Below the pieces are notes generated by a model. That model did not search any database. It was not told where the DNA came from and saw nothing but the letters and a program-made list of their open reading frames with translations. From Favolaschia claudopus (taxonomy: Eukaryota > Basidiomycota > Agaricomycetes > Agaricales > Mycenaceae): a stretch of 64,000 nt of DNA. Both the position numbers and the translations under genes were made by a program. Location: positions 930,001 through 994,000 of the forward strand of contig JAWWNJ010000086.1 of assembly GCA_037176885.1 (NCBI GenBank), read 5' to 3'. Each line of letters begins with the position of its first letter. The stretch's first letter is position 1. Below are positions 10,715-23,334 of this stretch, in pieces.

Positions 10715-11176
10715 GGCCTGTTTGAACCTCATGTGCTGTGAATAAATATATATACCCTACCAACACCTATATACTCAGTGGTTCCTTCCCATTAAGAAAG
10801 AACTCAGTAAGCATCATTTCAATCAAGTTACAAGCCTCCTCAAGTTACAAGCACTTTCCCACCAGTGCCGTGGCTCAGGGAATGCTTTGAGCAACTTCTG
10901 TCAAAAGAATTACCAGACTTTGTGCTAATAATACCAGTGTCTTGAATATACTTACCAGTTACCTATAAGCTTTAGCTGTCAAAATTAATAATCCAAAAAA
11001 CAGGGCCCCTGAGTGTGCAACCGGATTCATCAGGAGCAGAAGGGTTTTGAAGGTGGATATGAGGGCGGTTCCTGAGGCGGTTCCGAGGTTTGTCAACTGA
11101 ATAAGTTGGTTACCCAAATCGGGCGAAAAACTGCTCGAGCCAATAATGTTGCCCGAATTCAGCAAGATTGCTACTG
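10712..11176. repeat. Dispersed 0.5-kb repeat, copy 2
   Basis: Matches 8705-9214 in the same orientation with short deletions, and starts immediately after the GGATA tail of the SINE-like repeat. Confidence 0.8.
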
Positions 11177-11740
11177 TACATGGGAACCGGCACCGCCCAT
11201 GAAATCAGCGTGCTGTTTGGCTTTGTTTGTTCTCAGCCAACCTCAAAATTCGACCGGTTCCAGCTTCGTTCTACTTCAATAAGGTCTCAGCTCGACTAAA
11301 TCTGGCGGAGAACATGTATTTATCTGGCGATATCTATCTGATCATGTAATTTTCTCGTCGGTATTATATTCATTTTGCTTCACAAACAAAATTCAACCGG
11401 AATTCAACGGAAAGCCAGACTGGGTGGTTTATGAGTAGTGGACGAATTTATTACAGTTCATACAAATGAAAGGCATTTAGTGGTACAATTCCTCGCCCTC
11501 CTCCTCATCTGAAGAGTCATCTGTCTCCCGATCAACCATCCATTCAGTGGGCCTTGAGTGGGCCAGTTCCGGTCCACGGACGATGATATTGATTGGTCGA
11601 CGTCCATCCGTGATGAGAGAATTGGGAATTAGAGACTGGTGGAAAGGAATGTTCTTGCGTGCATTAGCTAATAGTAATAACTGAGCTTTGTTTTCGTGGG
11701 GTACGTTACGTTTGGCCCTGACAGGTCACGTGCTGATGCC

Positions 11741-11762
11741 TTGCGTGCCCCGGGGCACGCAA
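11741..11762. other. Perfect 22-bp palindrome in a longer hairpin
   Basis: TTGCGTGCCCC plus its complement, flanked by CTGATG / CATCAG so that the dyad extends to about 11733-11769 with small bulges. It is not near a recognised gene. Confidence 0.85.
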
Positions 11763-11878
11763 TCATCAGCTCTGTGATCGGCCCTCCGGCCACCCCTCCC
11801 CTGTAGTTGCTCTGTGACATGGAGATGATCTAGTATTTATTCTAAGCAATCAAAACATAAACTCGGACCCACAAAATG

Positions 11879-12749
11879 CTCGTCATCACAGAAAGTAACC
11901 GGAAATTTGATCGGTTTAGGCCAAATTTGTAGTTTTTTGTGGTGAATTTTTTATGAACATAATGTTTGGCATCTACTGACATCTCATGCACTGGTCATCT
12001 CAGCCAGGAAGATTCAGTACAGCTCGTAGACTGAGAATAACTTTGGCACTTGTGATTTTGCGCAATTCGACAAAAGCGCAGCATTGGACAATGATTTTGG
12101 CACATAGTTATGAGTTTGATACTCTTGGGTAGTAGATATGTATGGAATGGTTCCACAGCACAAGAATTGGACCGGAAAGATAAGTGCAAATGCAAAGTCT
12201 AGGCAAGTTTTGTCCGAGGGCACACAACAAACATAAACAGATTTGCGTGCTGCAACATTTTCACAGCTGAAAGTCATATTTTAAAGGGCAGTTGTTTCCA
12301 AACTGTCTGTAACTACAAGATAAGACGCTGAACTAGTATTATGCGTCATTCGTGTACCTTCCAACAGTTTCATTTCGAACCAAAACCACAATTTCAACAA
12401 TTCTGGCTAAGATCTTTGCATGCACCTTTTCTTGCCAAGCAGGTTGAAGGTCATACAAGAGGCTGCTCAGGGTACCCCTAAGTCTGAACAACTACCCTAT
12501 CACACCACAATCTCCCTACATGCGTCTCAAACAGGTATTCTCTGCATTATTCACAGTCAAACTACTGCAAACCGAGGCACTCTCGAATTTGTGCAGACTC
12601 CTGGTCAACGTATACAACGGCAATCTTCTTCAAACTCATACGGGGTAAATGGAACATACCAAACTACAATATAGTATACAAGTTCCGTGAGAAAAACACG
12701 TGACCGCGTCAAAATAGCACAATTTCCGGTTACTTTCTGTGATGACGAG
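11879..12749. mobile_element. TIR-bounded element, 871 bp, no coding capacity
   Basis: A perfect 29-bp inverted repeat bounds it: CTCGTCATCACAGAAAGTAA on the left (11879-11907) and its complement ending TGATGACGAG on the right (12721-12749). No transposase is seen inside and no clear target duplication flanks it, so the superfamily is unknown. Confidence 0.65.
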
Positions 12750-12960
12750 TACTGCCCAGTGGTGGTTGGGCTTCATGTTCTCGAGTCCCAACACACCTTG
12801 CCATATTGGAGCAGATAACTTTCAAGCAGAGTTTGCGCACGGGGGACTTTGTCGATACGAATAGAAAGAACCTATATGAAGTTTGATTAATCAATGCCTG
12901 TCTCAACATAAAATCATGTTTAATCATTCCTCTGTTAAACACCCTCCCCGCTTGGCGGTG

Positions 12961-15900
12961 TGTACTATTTCGACCGTAGATTCAAGTCACAGGTCACAGA
13001 GGGACCTGAATTGAATCTATTTTATTTTCGTAACGTGTCACAGCGCGTTTTTGGCCCATGTCCCATGTCTGTGGACGGGCCGAAGAAATCAAGTTATTCA
13101 AGTTGCGAAAAAAGAGAAAAAAAGGGGGAAAAAGAGAGAGAATTTCAAATTCAAGATTGCATTTGCCCCCAGCTTCTCGAGGCCTAATATGCTCTCAAAC
13201 GTACACTGCAGTTAGAATTCATCTTGATTCCCATGTTCTAATCCGGCCGCGGCTTGAATTCAAGATTGCGGCACGTCCTTAGTCCATTCCCCGAATGGCC
13301 TAAGGATCTGGCCAATGTAATTCAAGATATTTTCATTTAGATTGCCGCAACCGGCGTTGGCAACGCAACAACAACGGAACGTCCTCCGAGTTGTCCCGGA
13401 CTCCCTCTCCCGCGTCCTTCTGCGAGTCTGCCTTGCTCTGTCTCTCTCTCTGCTTGTCTCTGACTATTGGCTTAAATTTCTGAGTCGTTGCAACCCAACT
13501 CAGTCTGATTTCTGTACATCTTGTTCTCATTCAAGCCCGAATAAGAGTAAGACTCGGAGTCTTATCTGGACGGGACGTGTCGCGTGCCAGCACTTGCTGT
13601 ACTCTCTGATGTCTGCTGTATCCATTCGACACTCGACTTCAAATGCTTTGACAGCTTCTTTTTCCAACCTTGCTTTCTCTTTGCCGTTCTTTCTTGGAAG
13701 CAAACACTGCGTTGCCTCGACTCTGAGAGCCTTCACCAACTGCACTTCTACTCTGCTGCCTTGGATATATTTCAGCTTGCTGCTTCAAACAGCCGCCAGG
13801 TGCAGCTTCCCGGCATGCGCTGAAGCACGTTGACCAGAATAACCGAATTCACACAAGTCCGTGTCTTGAAGTCGGTGTGCGGTTCCTTTTTTCAATGTGT
13901 ATTCTGTCCTTGCGTTGGATGTTACTAATCCATCAAGTTGTTGGAAACACAGCTCTTCAGTTTCTCGCATCTCACATACACGTCGTTGTCGACATTGTCA
14001 AGCGCCGCCATCTCCTTTCCGTCGACTGCCTCTCACACATTGCGCACTGACGAAAGCATAATAAATTCTGACTTCATGTTTTGAGGTAAGGTTCTACTAT
14101 TTGTCCACAATGAGCTACTCTACAAGCTTGATACTTACATCGGGCTCGTTACGTCTGGACTCTGCGGCCGGATGTCACCTTTGCCTTTGTGTGTTGGGAG
14201 CTGTTGTACAATCATGCATTGTCCTTTATAAATTCGTTCTCTTGTCCATTCCGGCACTGGAAATTGTGAACTATAACTGACTGAACTTGACAATACGTCG
14301 AAGATAATTTTCTGTTTGGTTTCTGAGCTCAGTAACACCCCCATCGACAACATCTGAAAAGTTGTCGGGTTTCAGTTCAAACTGCTTTGAGTTCAGTTTG
14401 CATTGTACATTTTGTAGACAGAAACAGAGAGGTAAATAATTCAAAGTAATTTCTAGCTTGTTAGATCGTGCGGGACGTGTTCATAGCGAAGAATACAACT
14501 TGAACAACCAGATCACAGAGAAATGATCGGGCCGAGGAGACACGGGTGCAGTCCCATGTCCAAATAAGGACATGGGCGTCCACAGCCATCGCACATGAGC
14601 CGCGTTTGGCCCATGTCCCATGTCTGTGGACGGGCCGAAGAAATCAAGTTATTCAAGTTGCGAAAAAAGAGAAAAAAAGGGGGAAAAAGAGAGAGAATTT
14701 CAAATTCAAGATTGCATTTGCCCCCAGCTTCTCGAGGCCTAATATGCTCTCAAACGTACACTGCAGTTAGAATTCATCTTGATTCCCATGTTCTAATCCG
14801 GCCGCGGCTTGAATTCAAGATTGCGGCACGTCCTTAGTCCATTCCCCGAATGGCCTAAGGATCTGGCCAATGTAATTCAAGATATTTTCATTTAGATTGC
14901 CGCAACCGGCGTTGGCAACGCAACAACAACGGAACGTCCTCCGAGTTGTCCCGGACTCCCTCTCCCGCGTCCTTCTGCGAGTCTGCCTTGCTCTGTCTCT
15001 CTCTCTGCTTGTCTCTGACTATTGGCTTAAATTTCTGAGTCGTTGCAACCCAACTCAGTCTGATTTCTGTACATCTTGTTCTCATTCAAGCCCGAATAAG
15101 AGTAAGACTCGGAGTCTTATCTGGACGGGACGTGTCGCGTGCCAGCACTTGCTGTACTCTCTGATGTCTGCTGTATCCATTCGACACTCGACTTCAAATG
15201 CTTTGACAGCTTCTTTTTCCAACCTTGCTTTCTCTTTGCCGTTCTTTCTTGGAAGCAAACACTGCGTTGCCTCGACTCTGAGAGCCTTCACCAACTGCAC
15301 TTCTACTCTGCTGCCTTGGATATATTTCAGCTTGCTGCTTCAAACAGCCGCCAGGTGCAGCTTCCCGGCATGCGCTGAAGCACGTTGACCAGAATAACCG
15401 AATTCACACAAGTCCGTGTCTTGAAGTCGGTGTGCGGTTCCTTTTTTCAATGTGTATTCTGTCCTTGCGTTGGATGTTACTAATCCATCAAGTTGTTGGA
15501 AACACAGCTCTTCAGTTTCTCGCATCTCACATACACGTCGTTGTCGACATTGTCAAGCGCCGCCATCTCCTTTCCGTCGACTGCCTCTCACACATTGCGC
15601 ACTGACGAAAGCATAATAAATTCTGACTTCATGTTTTGAGGTAAGGTTCTACTATTTGTCCACAATGAGCTACTCTACAAGCTTGATACTTACATCGGGC
15701 TCGTTACGTCTGGACTCTGCGGCCGGATGTCACCTTTGCCTTTGTGTGTTGGGAGCTGTTGTACAATCATGCATTGTCCTTTATAAATTCGTTCTCTTGT
15801 CCATTCCGGCACTGGAAATTGTGAACTATAACTGACTGAACTTGACAATACGTCGAAGATAATTTTCTGTTTGGTTTCTGAGCTCAGTAACACCCCCATC

Positions 15901-17858
15901 GACAACATCTGAAAAGTTGTCGGGTTTCAGTTCAAACTGCTTTGAGTTCAGTTTGCATTGTACATTTTGTAGACAGAAACAGAGAGGTAAATAATTCAAA
16001 GTAATTTCTAGCTTGTTAGATCGTGCGGGACGTGTTCATAGCGAAGAATACAACTTGAACAACCAGATCACAGAGAAATGATCGGGCCGAGGAGACACGG
16101 GTGCAGTCCCATGTCCAAATAAGGACATGGGCGTCCACAGCCATCGCACATGAGCCGCGTTTGGCCCATGTCCCATGTCTGTGGACGGGCCGAAGAAATC
16201 AAGTTATTCAAGTTGCGAAAAAAGAGAAAAAAAGGGGGAAAAAGAGAGAGAATTTCAAATTCAAGATTGCATTTGCCCCCAGCTTCTCGAGGCCTAATAT
16301 GCTCTCAAACGTACACTGCAGTTAGAATTCATCTTGATTCCCATGTTCTAATCCGGCCGCGGCTTGAATTCAAGATTGCGGCACGTCCTTAGTCCATTCC
16401 CCGAATGGCCTAAGGATCTGGCCAATGTAATTCAAGATATTTTCATTTAGATTGCCGCAACCGGCGTTGGCAACGCAACAACAACGGAACGTCCTCCGAG
16501 TTGTCCCGGACTCCCTCTCCCGCGTCCTTCTGCGAGTCTGCCTTGCTCTGTCTCTCTCTCTGCTTGTCTCTGACTATTGGCTTAAATTTCTGAGTCGTTG
16601 CAACCCAACTCAGTCTGATTTCTGTACATCTTGTTCTCATTCAAGCCCGAATAAGAGTAAGACTCGGAGTCTTATCTGGACGGGACGTGTCGCGTGCCAG
16701 CACTTGCTGTACTCTCTGATGTCTGCTGTATCCATTCGACACTCGACTTCAAATGCTTTGACAGCTTCTTTTTCCAACCTTGCTTTCTCTTTGCCGTTCT
16801 TTCTTGGAAGCAAACACTGCGTTGCCTCGACTCTGAGAGCCTTCACCAACTGCACTTCTACTCTGCTGCCTTGGATATATTTCAGCTTGCTGCTTCAAAC
16901 AGCCGCCAGGTGCAGCTTCCCGGCATGCGCTGAAGCACGTTGACCAGAATAACCGAATTCACACAAGTCCGTGTCTTGAAGTCGGTGTGCGGTTCCTTTT
17001 TTCAATGTGTATTCTGTCCTTGCGTTGGATGTTACTAATCCATCAAGTTGTTGGAAACACAGCTCTTCAGTTTCTCGCATCTCACATACACGTCGTTGTC
17101 GACATTGTCAAGCGCCGCCATCTCCTTTCCGTCGACTGCCTCTCACACATTGCGCACTGACGAAAGCATAATAAATTCTGACTTCATGTTTTGAGGTAAG
17201 GTTCTACTATTTGTCCACAATGAGCTACTCTACAAGCTTGATACTTACATCGGGCTCGTTACGTCTGGACTCTGCGGCCGGATGTCACCTTTGCCTTTGT
17301 GTGTTGGGAGCTGTTGTACAATCATGCATTGTCCTTTATAAATTCGTTCTCTTGTCCATTCCGGCACTGGAAATTGTGAACTATAACTGACTGAACTTGA
17401 CAATACGTCGAAGATAATTTTCTGTTTGGTTTCTGAGCTCAGTAACACCCCCATCGACAACATCTGAAAAGTTGTCGGGTTTCAGTTCAAACTGCTTTGA
17501 GTTCAGTTTGCATTGTACATTTTGTAGACAGAAACAGAGAGGTAAATAATTCAAAGTAATTTCTAGCTTGTTAGATCGTGCGGGACGTGTTCATAGCGAA
17601 GAATACAACTTGAACAACCAGATCACAGAGAAATGATCGGGCCGAGGAGACACGGGTGCAGTCCCATGTCCAAATAAGGACATGGGCGTCCACAGCCATC
17701 GCACATGAGCCGCGTTTTTGGGCCATTTCCCATCAAAATTGATCGGCAAAACACGAAAAATCTCCCTAAAAGGCAAATCGATCACTGATGAATGATGGCA
17801 AAAGTGAAGATGAAGCGTCACACCTCAAACCCATTGAATCTACGGTCGAAATAGCACA
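12961..17858. mobile_element. TIR-bounded composite holding the tandem array
   Basis: A 25-bp inverted repeat (TGTACTATTTCGACCGTAGA at 12961; complement ending GGTCGAAATAGCACA at 17834-17858, one difference) encloses the tandem array plus ~90 bp on the left and ~120 bp on the right. No convincing target duplication was found. It could be a transposon whose interior became tandemly amplified, or the array could have formed in an already inserted element. Confidence 0.55.
13050..17714. repeat. Three near-identical 1,555-bp tandem units
   Basis: Units at 13050-14604, 14605-16159 and 16160-17714 line up at exactly 1,555 bp with no difference noticed by eye. Each holds a 163-codon plus-strand frame (13342-13833 and equivalents) with no recognisable domain and a leucine/serine-rich composition, overlapped by minus frames. 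The frames are preserved simply because the units are identical. Each unit has a CCCATGTCC...GGACATGGG hairpin near its end. Near-identity indicates very recent amplification or an assembly artefact. Confidence 0.95.
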
Positions 17859-17999
17859 GTAGTGCGCAAGGGCCTTCGGAGATAAGAAATTTCCTTATAT
17901 AGAAGGGGGGGAGGGGGGTCCCAAAGGCCTCGAGAAAAAACTTTCATATCATTTTTTGTAACTCGGTTCTGAGGGTTGTATGCAGCAGATATATGCTAG

Positions 18000-18737
18000 G
18001 TAAGATAGAGAGCGTGGGATTCCCGCACCTTACTTAAGCACGTTATGTAACGCTTATTAATCGTTCCCACGGCCAAATCCCCAGTCGCACAAAAAATTTC
18101 GTGCTCTTTTCGGCCTGCGGAAGGGCTGACCTAGAAGACATTCTCGCTGTTTCGGCTCTGAAATTTTGGTTTTTGGTTTGAAAAGCACCTTCCACACTGC
18201 AAGGAGGTTCTGTCAGTGTTCTGTCACTCATTGCGCCGCAAAGGTTTGACAGGTCCCACCCTTAAGCGAGCTGCCGAAGCATGCCGAGATGACTATCCTG
18301 TGGCTGTGCTGGCCAAATTTTCCTCCGAAATTTTTGAAAAGTGTCCCATTTGGTGAGAAAACCACATAGAAACACTCAGAAAAAAAATTGGTCTGATTTT
18401 TTTGTGGGTCATACAGTGGCGGCGCCATCTGATACCACCCCTAAAAATAGAACAGCCTATTTCTGGAACTTTTGATGCAAATGGAGTCGATTGGGGTCAC
18501 ATCAATTTTTTGGGGGGTGGCATCAGATGGCGCCGCCACTGTAGCAAGAGACCAGGGGACATTTTGGCAACTCTGCACAATAGGAACATTTAATTGAACC
18601 TCTATCTAAGACTTGTATTGGGCAAAATTCCCAATCTGGACCTTAGCATCGTGCTATAAGCCCTCGACGTCGAGCGTGACAATGTCACAGTGTGATGCTG
18701 ACATAAGGGTGCGGGGATCCCACGCTCTCTATCTTAC
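18000..18737. mobile_element. TIR-bounded element, 738 bp
   Basis: 34-bp near-perfect inverted repeats (GTAAGATAGAGAGCGTGGGA at 18000; complement ending CTCTCTATCTTAC at 18737). The interior is non-coding and contains the CAGTGGCGG MITE at 18414-18541, which inserted later. No target duplication is evident. Confidence 0.65.
18414..18541. mobile_element. CAGTGGCGG MITE (mariner-like), copy
   Basis: 128 bp, same TIRs as 10382-10508, TA at 18412-18413 and 18542-18543. It is nested in the 18000-18737 element. Confidence 0.93.
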
Positions 18738-19204
18738 GTTGTTCTGCAGCCTTATTTTAGCAATTCAGTACTTCAGATCTTCAGATCCAACTCTGGCCAC
18801 CATTGTCACCGTCAGATGGGTTTGACCGCCGCTCAGGCCTCTCGGCAGCTCGGCTGTCAGTGTGTATGCTGTTGTTTGGTCCAGAAGACTGGGTGAGAAA
18901 TATCAATTTTGCACAGTGCAGGTACGTGGAACTGTGCAAAATAACAGATTGTTCGCTTCAAATGCTGATGTTGAGTCCGAAAACACATAAATTTGATACA
19001 GCTAACAAATTGGGCGGTGGGAAGATCACGTGAATTTACCATATAAGGCATATTACGGCAGCAGGACGGGAGGGGGGGTCGCCCGAAGTCGCTGAAAAAA
19101 AAACTTCGACCCCCGGTACGGATTTCGCGGATCGGTATCCCCTTGGTAGTGCGAGTGGATTCGAGATGGTGGTGGTACAGGCGTTGTTGTGACATGCTTG
19201 ACAT

Positions 19205-19898
19205 TTCTCATCACGTGGTGCGGCGGAGCAGACTCTCATACCCAAGCTCTTTGAGCCTTGTATAGGCTTCAGATGCTCGCCTCTGATACATTGCAGCTTT
19301 CTGACGAGCATATGCAGCAGCCCCGGGGCGATCCAGAGGTGGTAACGGGGCCAATTCCAGCCAAACCGATTCCATTTTCAAGAAGCTTCGGCGGGTGCGC
19401 AGTAGCTCAGCGAGCTTCTGCTCAATCTGCTCTTGCCAGCTTGCATGTCTGCCTCCGCACGGAACCATTGAACACGATCACCTGGAATTTATTTGTAAGC
19501 TCCCATGAACTGAGAACGTTGATCGCAACATACCCTCACTTGCCCAAGCATCCATCTCTTCGTCTGTCATTCTGATGTACTTGCCTAGGTTCCAAATCCA
19601 ACCGCCCCTCCCTCCACATTGCTTCTTCGGCCGCAAGTTCATCAAGTCCGAGCTTTTTTCTATCAGCCGCATCGAAATCCGACGGAATATACAGACATTC
19701 AAGCTGAAGCGCTAGCGGTTTCAAGGCCTGAGCTGCAGCTCTATCTCCAATCTTTGGCACGATCTGTGTTTGAACTTTTCGGAACTCTACGATCTGTGTG
19801 CGCAGTTTGGTGGTAAGTTTTTCAATTTCGGTTTTTCGGGATTGAAGTTCGTGTTCGGAAGTATCCTTGATCAGATTGGCTAGTTTCCGCCTGAGCAA
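19205..19898 (-). pseudogene. KDZ-type transposase, C-terminal remnant
   Basis: Minus-strand frames match the C-terminal part of KDZ (Kyakuja-Dileera-Zisupton) transposases that are abundant in Agaricomycetes: LRRKLANLI, ELQSRKTEIEKLTT, QIVPKIGDRAAAQALKP, LECLYIPSDFDAADRKKLG, AAEEAMWREGRLD, then IRMTDEEMDAWASEG, an intron (GTATGTTGCG...CCAG), GDRVQWFRAEADM, and EQIEQKLAELLRTRRSF to KELGYESLL. At least two reading-frame breaks are needed (around 19600 and 19445), and the upstream catalytic RNase H-fold portion is missing. In intact relatives this region follows the DDE domain. The family call rests on remembered motif order, not on a search. Confidence 0.75.
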
Positions 19899-20523
19899 TC
19901 CATGGTGAGATAGACATAGGAAAGATGCCGGCGCCTTGAGTTTAAATTGTGAATCGAAGGCTGATCTAAGGACAAAACTTGGCCTCTCAGTCTACATAAC
20001 TTCTGAGATTCTCAAGTCGAGAGATAGCTTTCTTTTTTCCATTGGACTGATGCACAGTTTTGATTTTTTTTTGTCGTACTTCTGTGTAGTCGACGGAATT
20101 CACGCAAGCTCCCCCTCATCTGTAAGCCGGGCACCGGCATTACAAGACATAGTTTACCGATAGATTTACCCAAGAGAGGAAAAATCAAGGAAAAATCCAA
20201 AGCTGCTGTGCGCCGTACTGGAGACGTTCTTTTTATTCGAGTTTGAAAGGTACTGTGCCATTGAGTGAGTGTAAGCTTGACAGCTAAACCAAGTCGCTAA
20301 CCTGTTGTCTAGCGAGTTCCTCGGGCCAAGCTTGACCCTCAACAAGAAATGCGGAAAGAACACAGAGGACGTTAACTCCTCTTATCTTCTGATAACCAAG
20401 AAAGAAATAGACATGCGGTGAGACATTCTCATCCCGTCGTCCGCAATACATTCTCAGATCTCTGAAAGTCTTTGATACAGATACCAACGAATGCTTGCGG
20501 TTCATAAACAGGACTGGTGTACG

Positions 20524-22291
20524 ATGAGCGCACGGAAGTACAAACTTGTAGCAAAGTACAATGTAGGGCAATTTCAGGTTTCTCTCAATTACTTGATTCT
20601 GATCCTTTTTTCCAGTACCTGAGCGTCTTATCGCATAAAGAAGAGAACCCAGACCTTCTGAACAATGCTCCGTGGCCGTTCGACCTCGCCGATCTGGCAC
20701 CAGCCCTGTTGATGTTTGGTCATATGGGGCCGGCTATCGTCGACAACTGGGCGAAACTCTATTCTACAGAAGGGGAAAAGGCTACTACTGAGGCAATGCG
20801 AACGCGAGCTCGACATCTCCCTCCCTCTCTCACCATGCTACAACGGATCATGTTCAAGCCACAACCCGATATGTCTGATGAAGAGATTCAGTCTCTGAGA
20901 TCCGCATTCGGGACGACAGACAACGCTGAACCCAATCCCATCGTACGTTATTTCGCGGAGCGGGCCTCTTATGCTCAAAAATTCACTCAATCGGAGCTGG
21001 CCAAACCGTACCCGCAACGCTCGGATCCATCCTCATCGTCCCAGTCTTCTGCCACTCAATTAATGAGCGATCATGCGGAGGAGTCAGAGGAGTCAGAGAA
21101 TGCTATGACCGCTGCAGCTGCAGCTCTGGAAATAGCGATGGAGTTGTTTGACGATGTGGAGGGTATTGGAGATGGTATGGATCTCGTGGACGATGCAATT
21201 GGTGGTGACCTGCCTGTCCTGACTGACAGCGAGGAGGAGGAGGACGATCTCATGGAGGAGGAGCCGGAGGATGATGCGGACGATCTCATGGAGCAGGAGC
21301 CATTGGAGCCGTGGGTATACAACGACATGAAGGATCCTACAAAGGAGGACGAAAGAACCTGGATTGAATGGGGCGAAGATAAAGTAGAAGGTGAGCCCTC
21401 AATAACTCATTTTTCCAGGCGTCTCTCTGAGTATCATCTAGCACTCACCCTCATCAAGGACACCAAAACCAGAAAATGTCGTACTCGATTGTGCAAGTCG
21501 GCAGCCCAAAGTTTTTATACCTGGACCGCTTTTAAGCCCCCCATTCCCTTCCCAATGCAGAGCACGTACCTCAAAACGCACTGGTATTTGGTGAAATGGC
21601 AGACGAAATCAAAGAGAAACGCACAATGACATATCTCAAGGAAAACTCGAAGCTCTATACAGTGGGTCCAACAGATTTTTGTGGGCATGCGAAAGCAGTC
21701 GAGGATGGCAATGGCTGGTCTGGTCTCACCTTTGCATGTCTTTTCTCGCATTCCTAACTCATTTTCAGGATAATTTCGTTGTGTCAATGGGATCCGACAT
21801 TGTCTGTTGTGGATCAATTGAAGGTGAACGCGGCCTGGAAAGCCATCGGTGCTTGGCTCAAAGGCTTTCGGAAGGATACACGCCTACTCGTTCGCAAGGC
21901 GATGAACTTAAGATCAAAGGTTCGTTTTTTTTTCTTTCATTATCCTAATCTTTGTTGTTCCTCGGCGCCTCATCATAAACAGGTTCGGAATGAAATGCGA
22001 AAGTCGTGGCCGCTTGCTAGACCCATGGAAGAGGTGGATGTCCTTCAAGAAGTTCTACGCCGCAAACAGAGGGCTCGCTCGAAGAAGGCTTCGACAAAAC
22101 AGGCGAAAGCTCAGCAGGCGGCAAAGGCGGCTTCAAAAAAGAATGAAAAGAAGGCGGCAGTACGCCGTGTTCGTCCGCCCAGACCAACGGACATTGTATT
22201 CAGGAGCGCACGTCTGAGCAGTATGCAACATGTGCCCACTGCCTCAGACCTTCTCAATGTCGAGCGTAGGGGCCCTCGCAAGTCATCGTGA
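20524..22291 (+). CDS. Unrecognised multi-exon protein with acidic middle and basic tail
   Basis: Best model starts at ATG 20524 (MSARKYKLVAKYNVGQFQ), has a 38-nt intron (20578-20615, ...CCTTTTTTCCAG), and continues as a long exon: a globular-looking part (PWPFDLADLAPALLMFG, LPPSLTMLQRIMFKP), then strongly acidic stretches (SDSEEEEDD-like, 21220-21310). Further introns are suggested near 21390-21440, 21710-21770 (ending CTCATTTTCAG) and 21921-21983 (ending CATAAACAG). The last exon ends at 22291 with a Lys/Arg/Ala-rich tail (KKASTKQAKAQQAAKAASKK). No family is recognised. Acidic middle plus basic tail would suit a nuclear or chromatin protein, but that is inference. The central splice sites are uncertain. 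Confidence 0.5.
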
Positions 22292-23216
22292 CTAACGTTA
22301 AGTTGTACATTAATATTATTTGGCATGTACATCGAGCACTATTGTGATACATGTACTCGATAAATGATCAAAACGCTTGGACCACCACCGCGACCGACCA
22401 CTCAGCCTAGCCAAACCCATAAAGACGATAGCAGAGGACACCCCGGGGTCCTCCGATGGCCGTCTGGTATGGCCATCACCCATCGATCAAGGATCGTCCG
22501 ATGGGAGGCCTGGCCAGGTTTTGTTGCCATAGAACCTTGATTTTGACTGCATTCCTTGACTTTTTGTCAATTTCGATCAATTCGACATCACGTGATTGTG
22601 GGGGCCCCGCGCCAATAAATCCGATAAATCGAGAAAAAATTATTGCCGCAATAAAAAAAAAAGTGGAGCGTGACGCGTGACTGTCGATTTGATCGAAATT
22701 GTACGGTAGATTCATCCGCTGAAACCAGCAAGAGACTGCAAACCAAAAAAAAATACCAAAGAAATACATGACATTGAACAGTAAGAGGAGAAAGGAAGGG
22801 GAAGAGGGGCAAGCATTCATTGAGAACTACACACAGTATATACTCGTGGTCTTGGAAAGTGATGGTGCCATGCTTTTTCGTGCTTTTCTCAGCATTGGCT
22901 ACATATTTCGGCCCAAAACAAAGTCTTGAATAGTTGAGAAAATCCACGTCGATGTAGCTGTCCTAATGATGGGATCAGAATCATGAGATTTCTCATTATA
23001 TAGCCAGCAATGAGGAAACCCCCAAATTTTAGCCTCACGCAGGATTTTTTCCATGGAGATCTGAATTAGCCTGCATCTAATCTCGCCGCAACTGTACCAT
23101 CTTAGCGTTCAAATGCTATTTTCCAAGTGATGTTTCACTCCGTGTCTATGCTGTGAAAGTTGAAGAAAACATGCCTTGTGGAAGATCTGGATCTATGAAA
23201 GTCAGTTGCCCATCCA
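22292..23216. other. No gene seen
   Basis: AT-rich intergenic sequence downstream of the unrecognised gene; only short overlapping frames without motifs. Confidence 0.4.
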
Positions 23217-23334
23217 TGGTGCGCATCACCTCAACACCACCAAACAGGAACAGAATTTATTACACAGCCTTCCCACGCTTGCCAAAACACTCCGATTAGG
23301 GACCTACTGGGTGGTGTTTACGCGATGCGCACCA
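23217..23334. mobile_element. TGGTGCRCATC MITE, short copy
   Basis: 118 bp with imperfect inverted ends (TGGTGCGCATC ... AACACCACC on the left, GGTGGTGTTTACGCGATGCG on the right). It ends at a TA on the right; the left flank reads CA. The longer relative at 56998-57460 has the same ends. Confidence 0.6.

Noticed and set aside
13342..13833. 163-codon frame repeated at 14897 and 16452, which looks conserved
   Set aside because: It is preserved only because the 1,555-bp units are near-identical; the peptide has no domain and other frames are equally preserved.
12961..17858. Ribosomal DNA or intergenic spacer array
   Set aside because: No conserved rRNA sequence blocks are visible in the unit.
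21390..21418. 28-nt intron in the unrecognised gene
   Set aside because: Too short to be credible; a 51-nt alternative to a later AG, or read-through, is equally possible.
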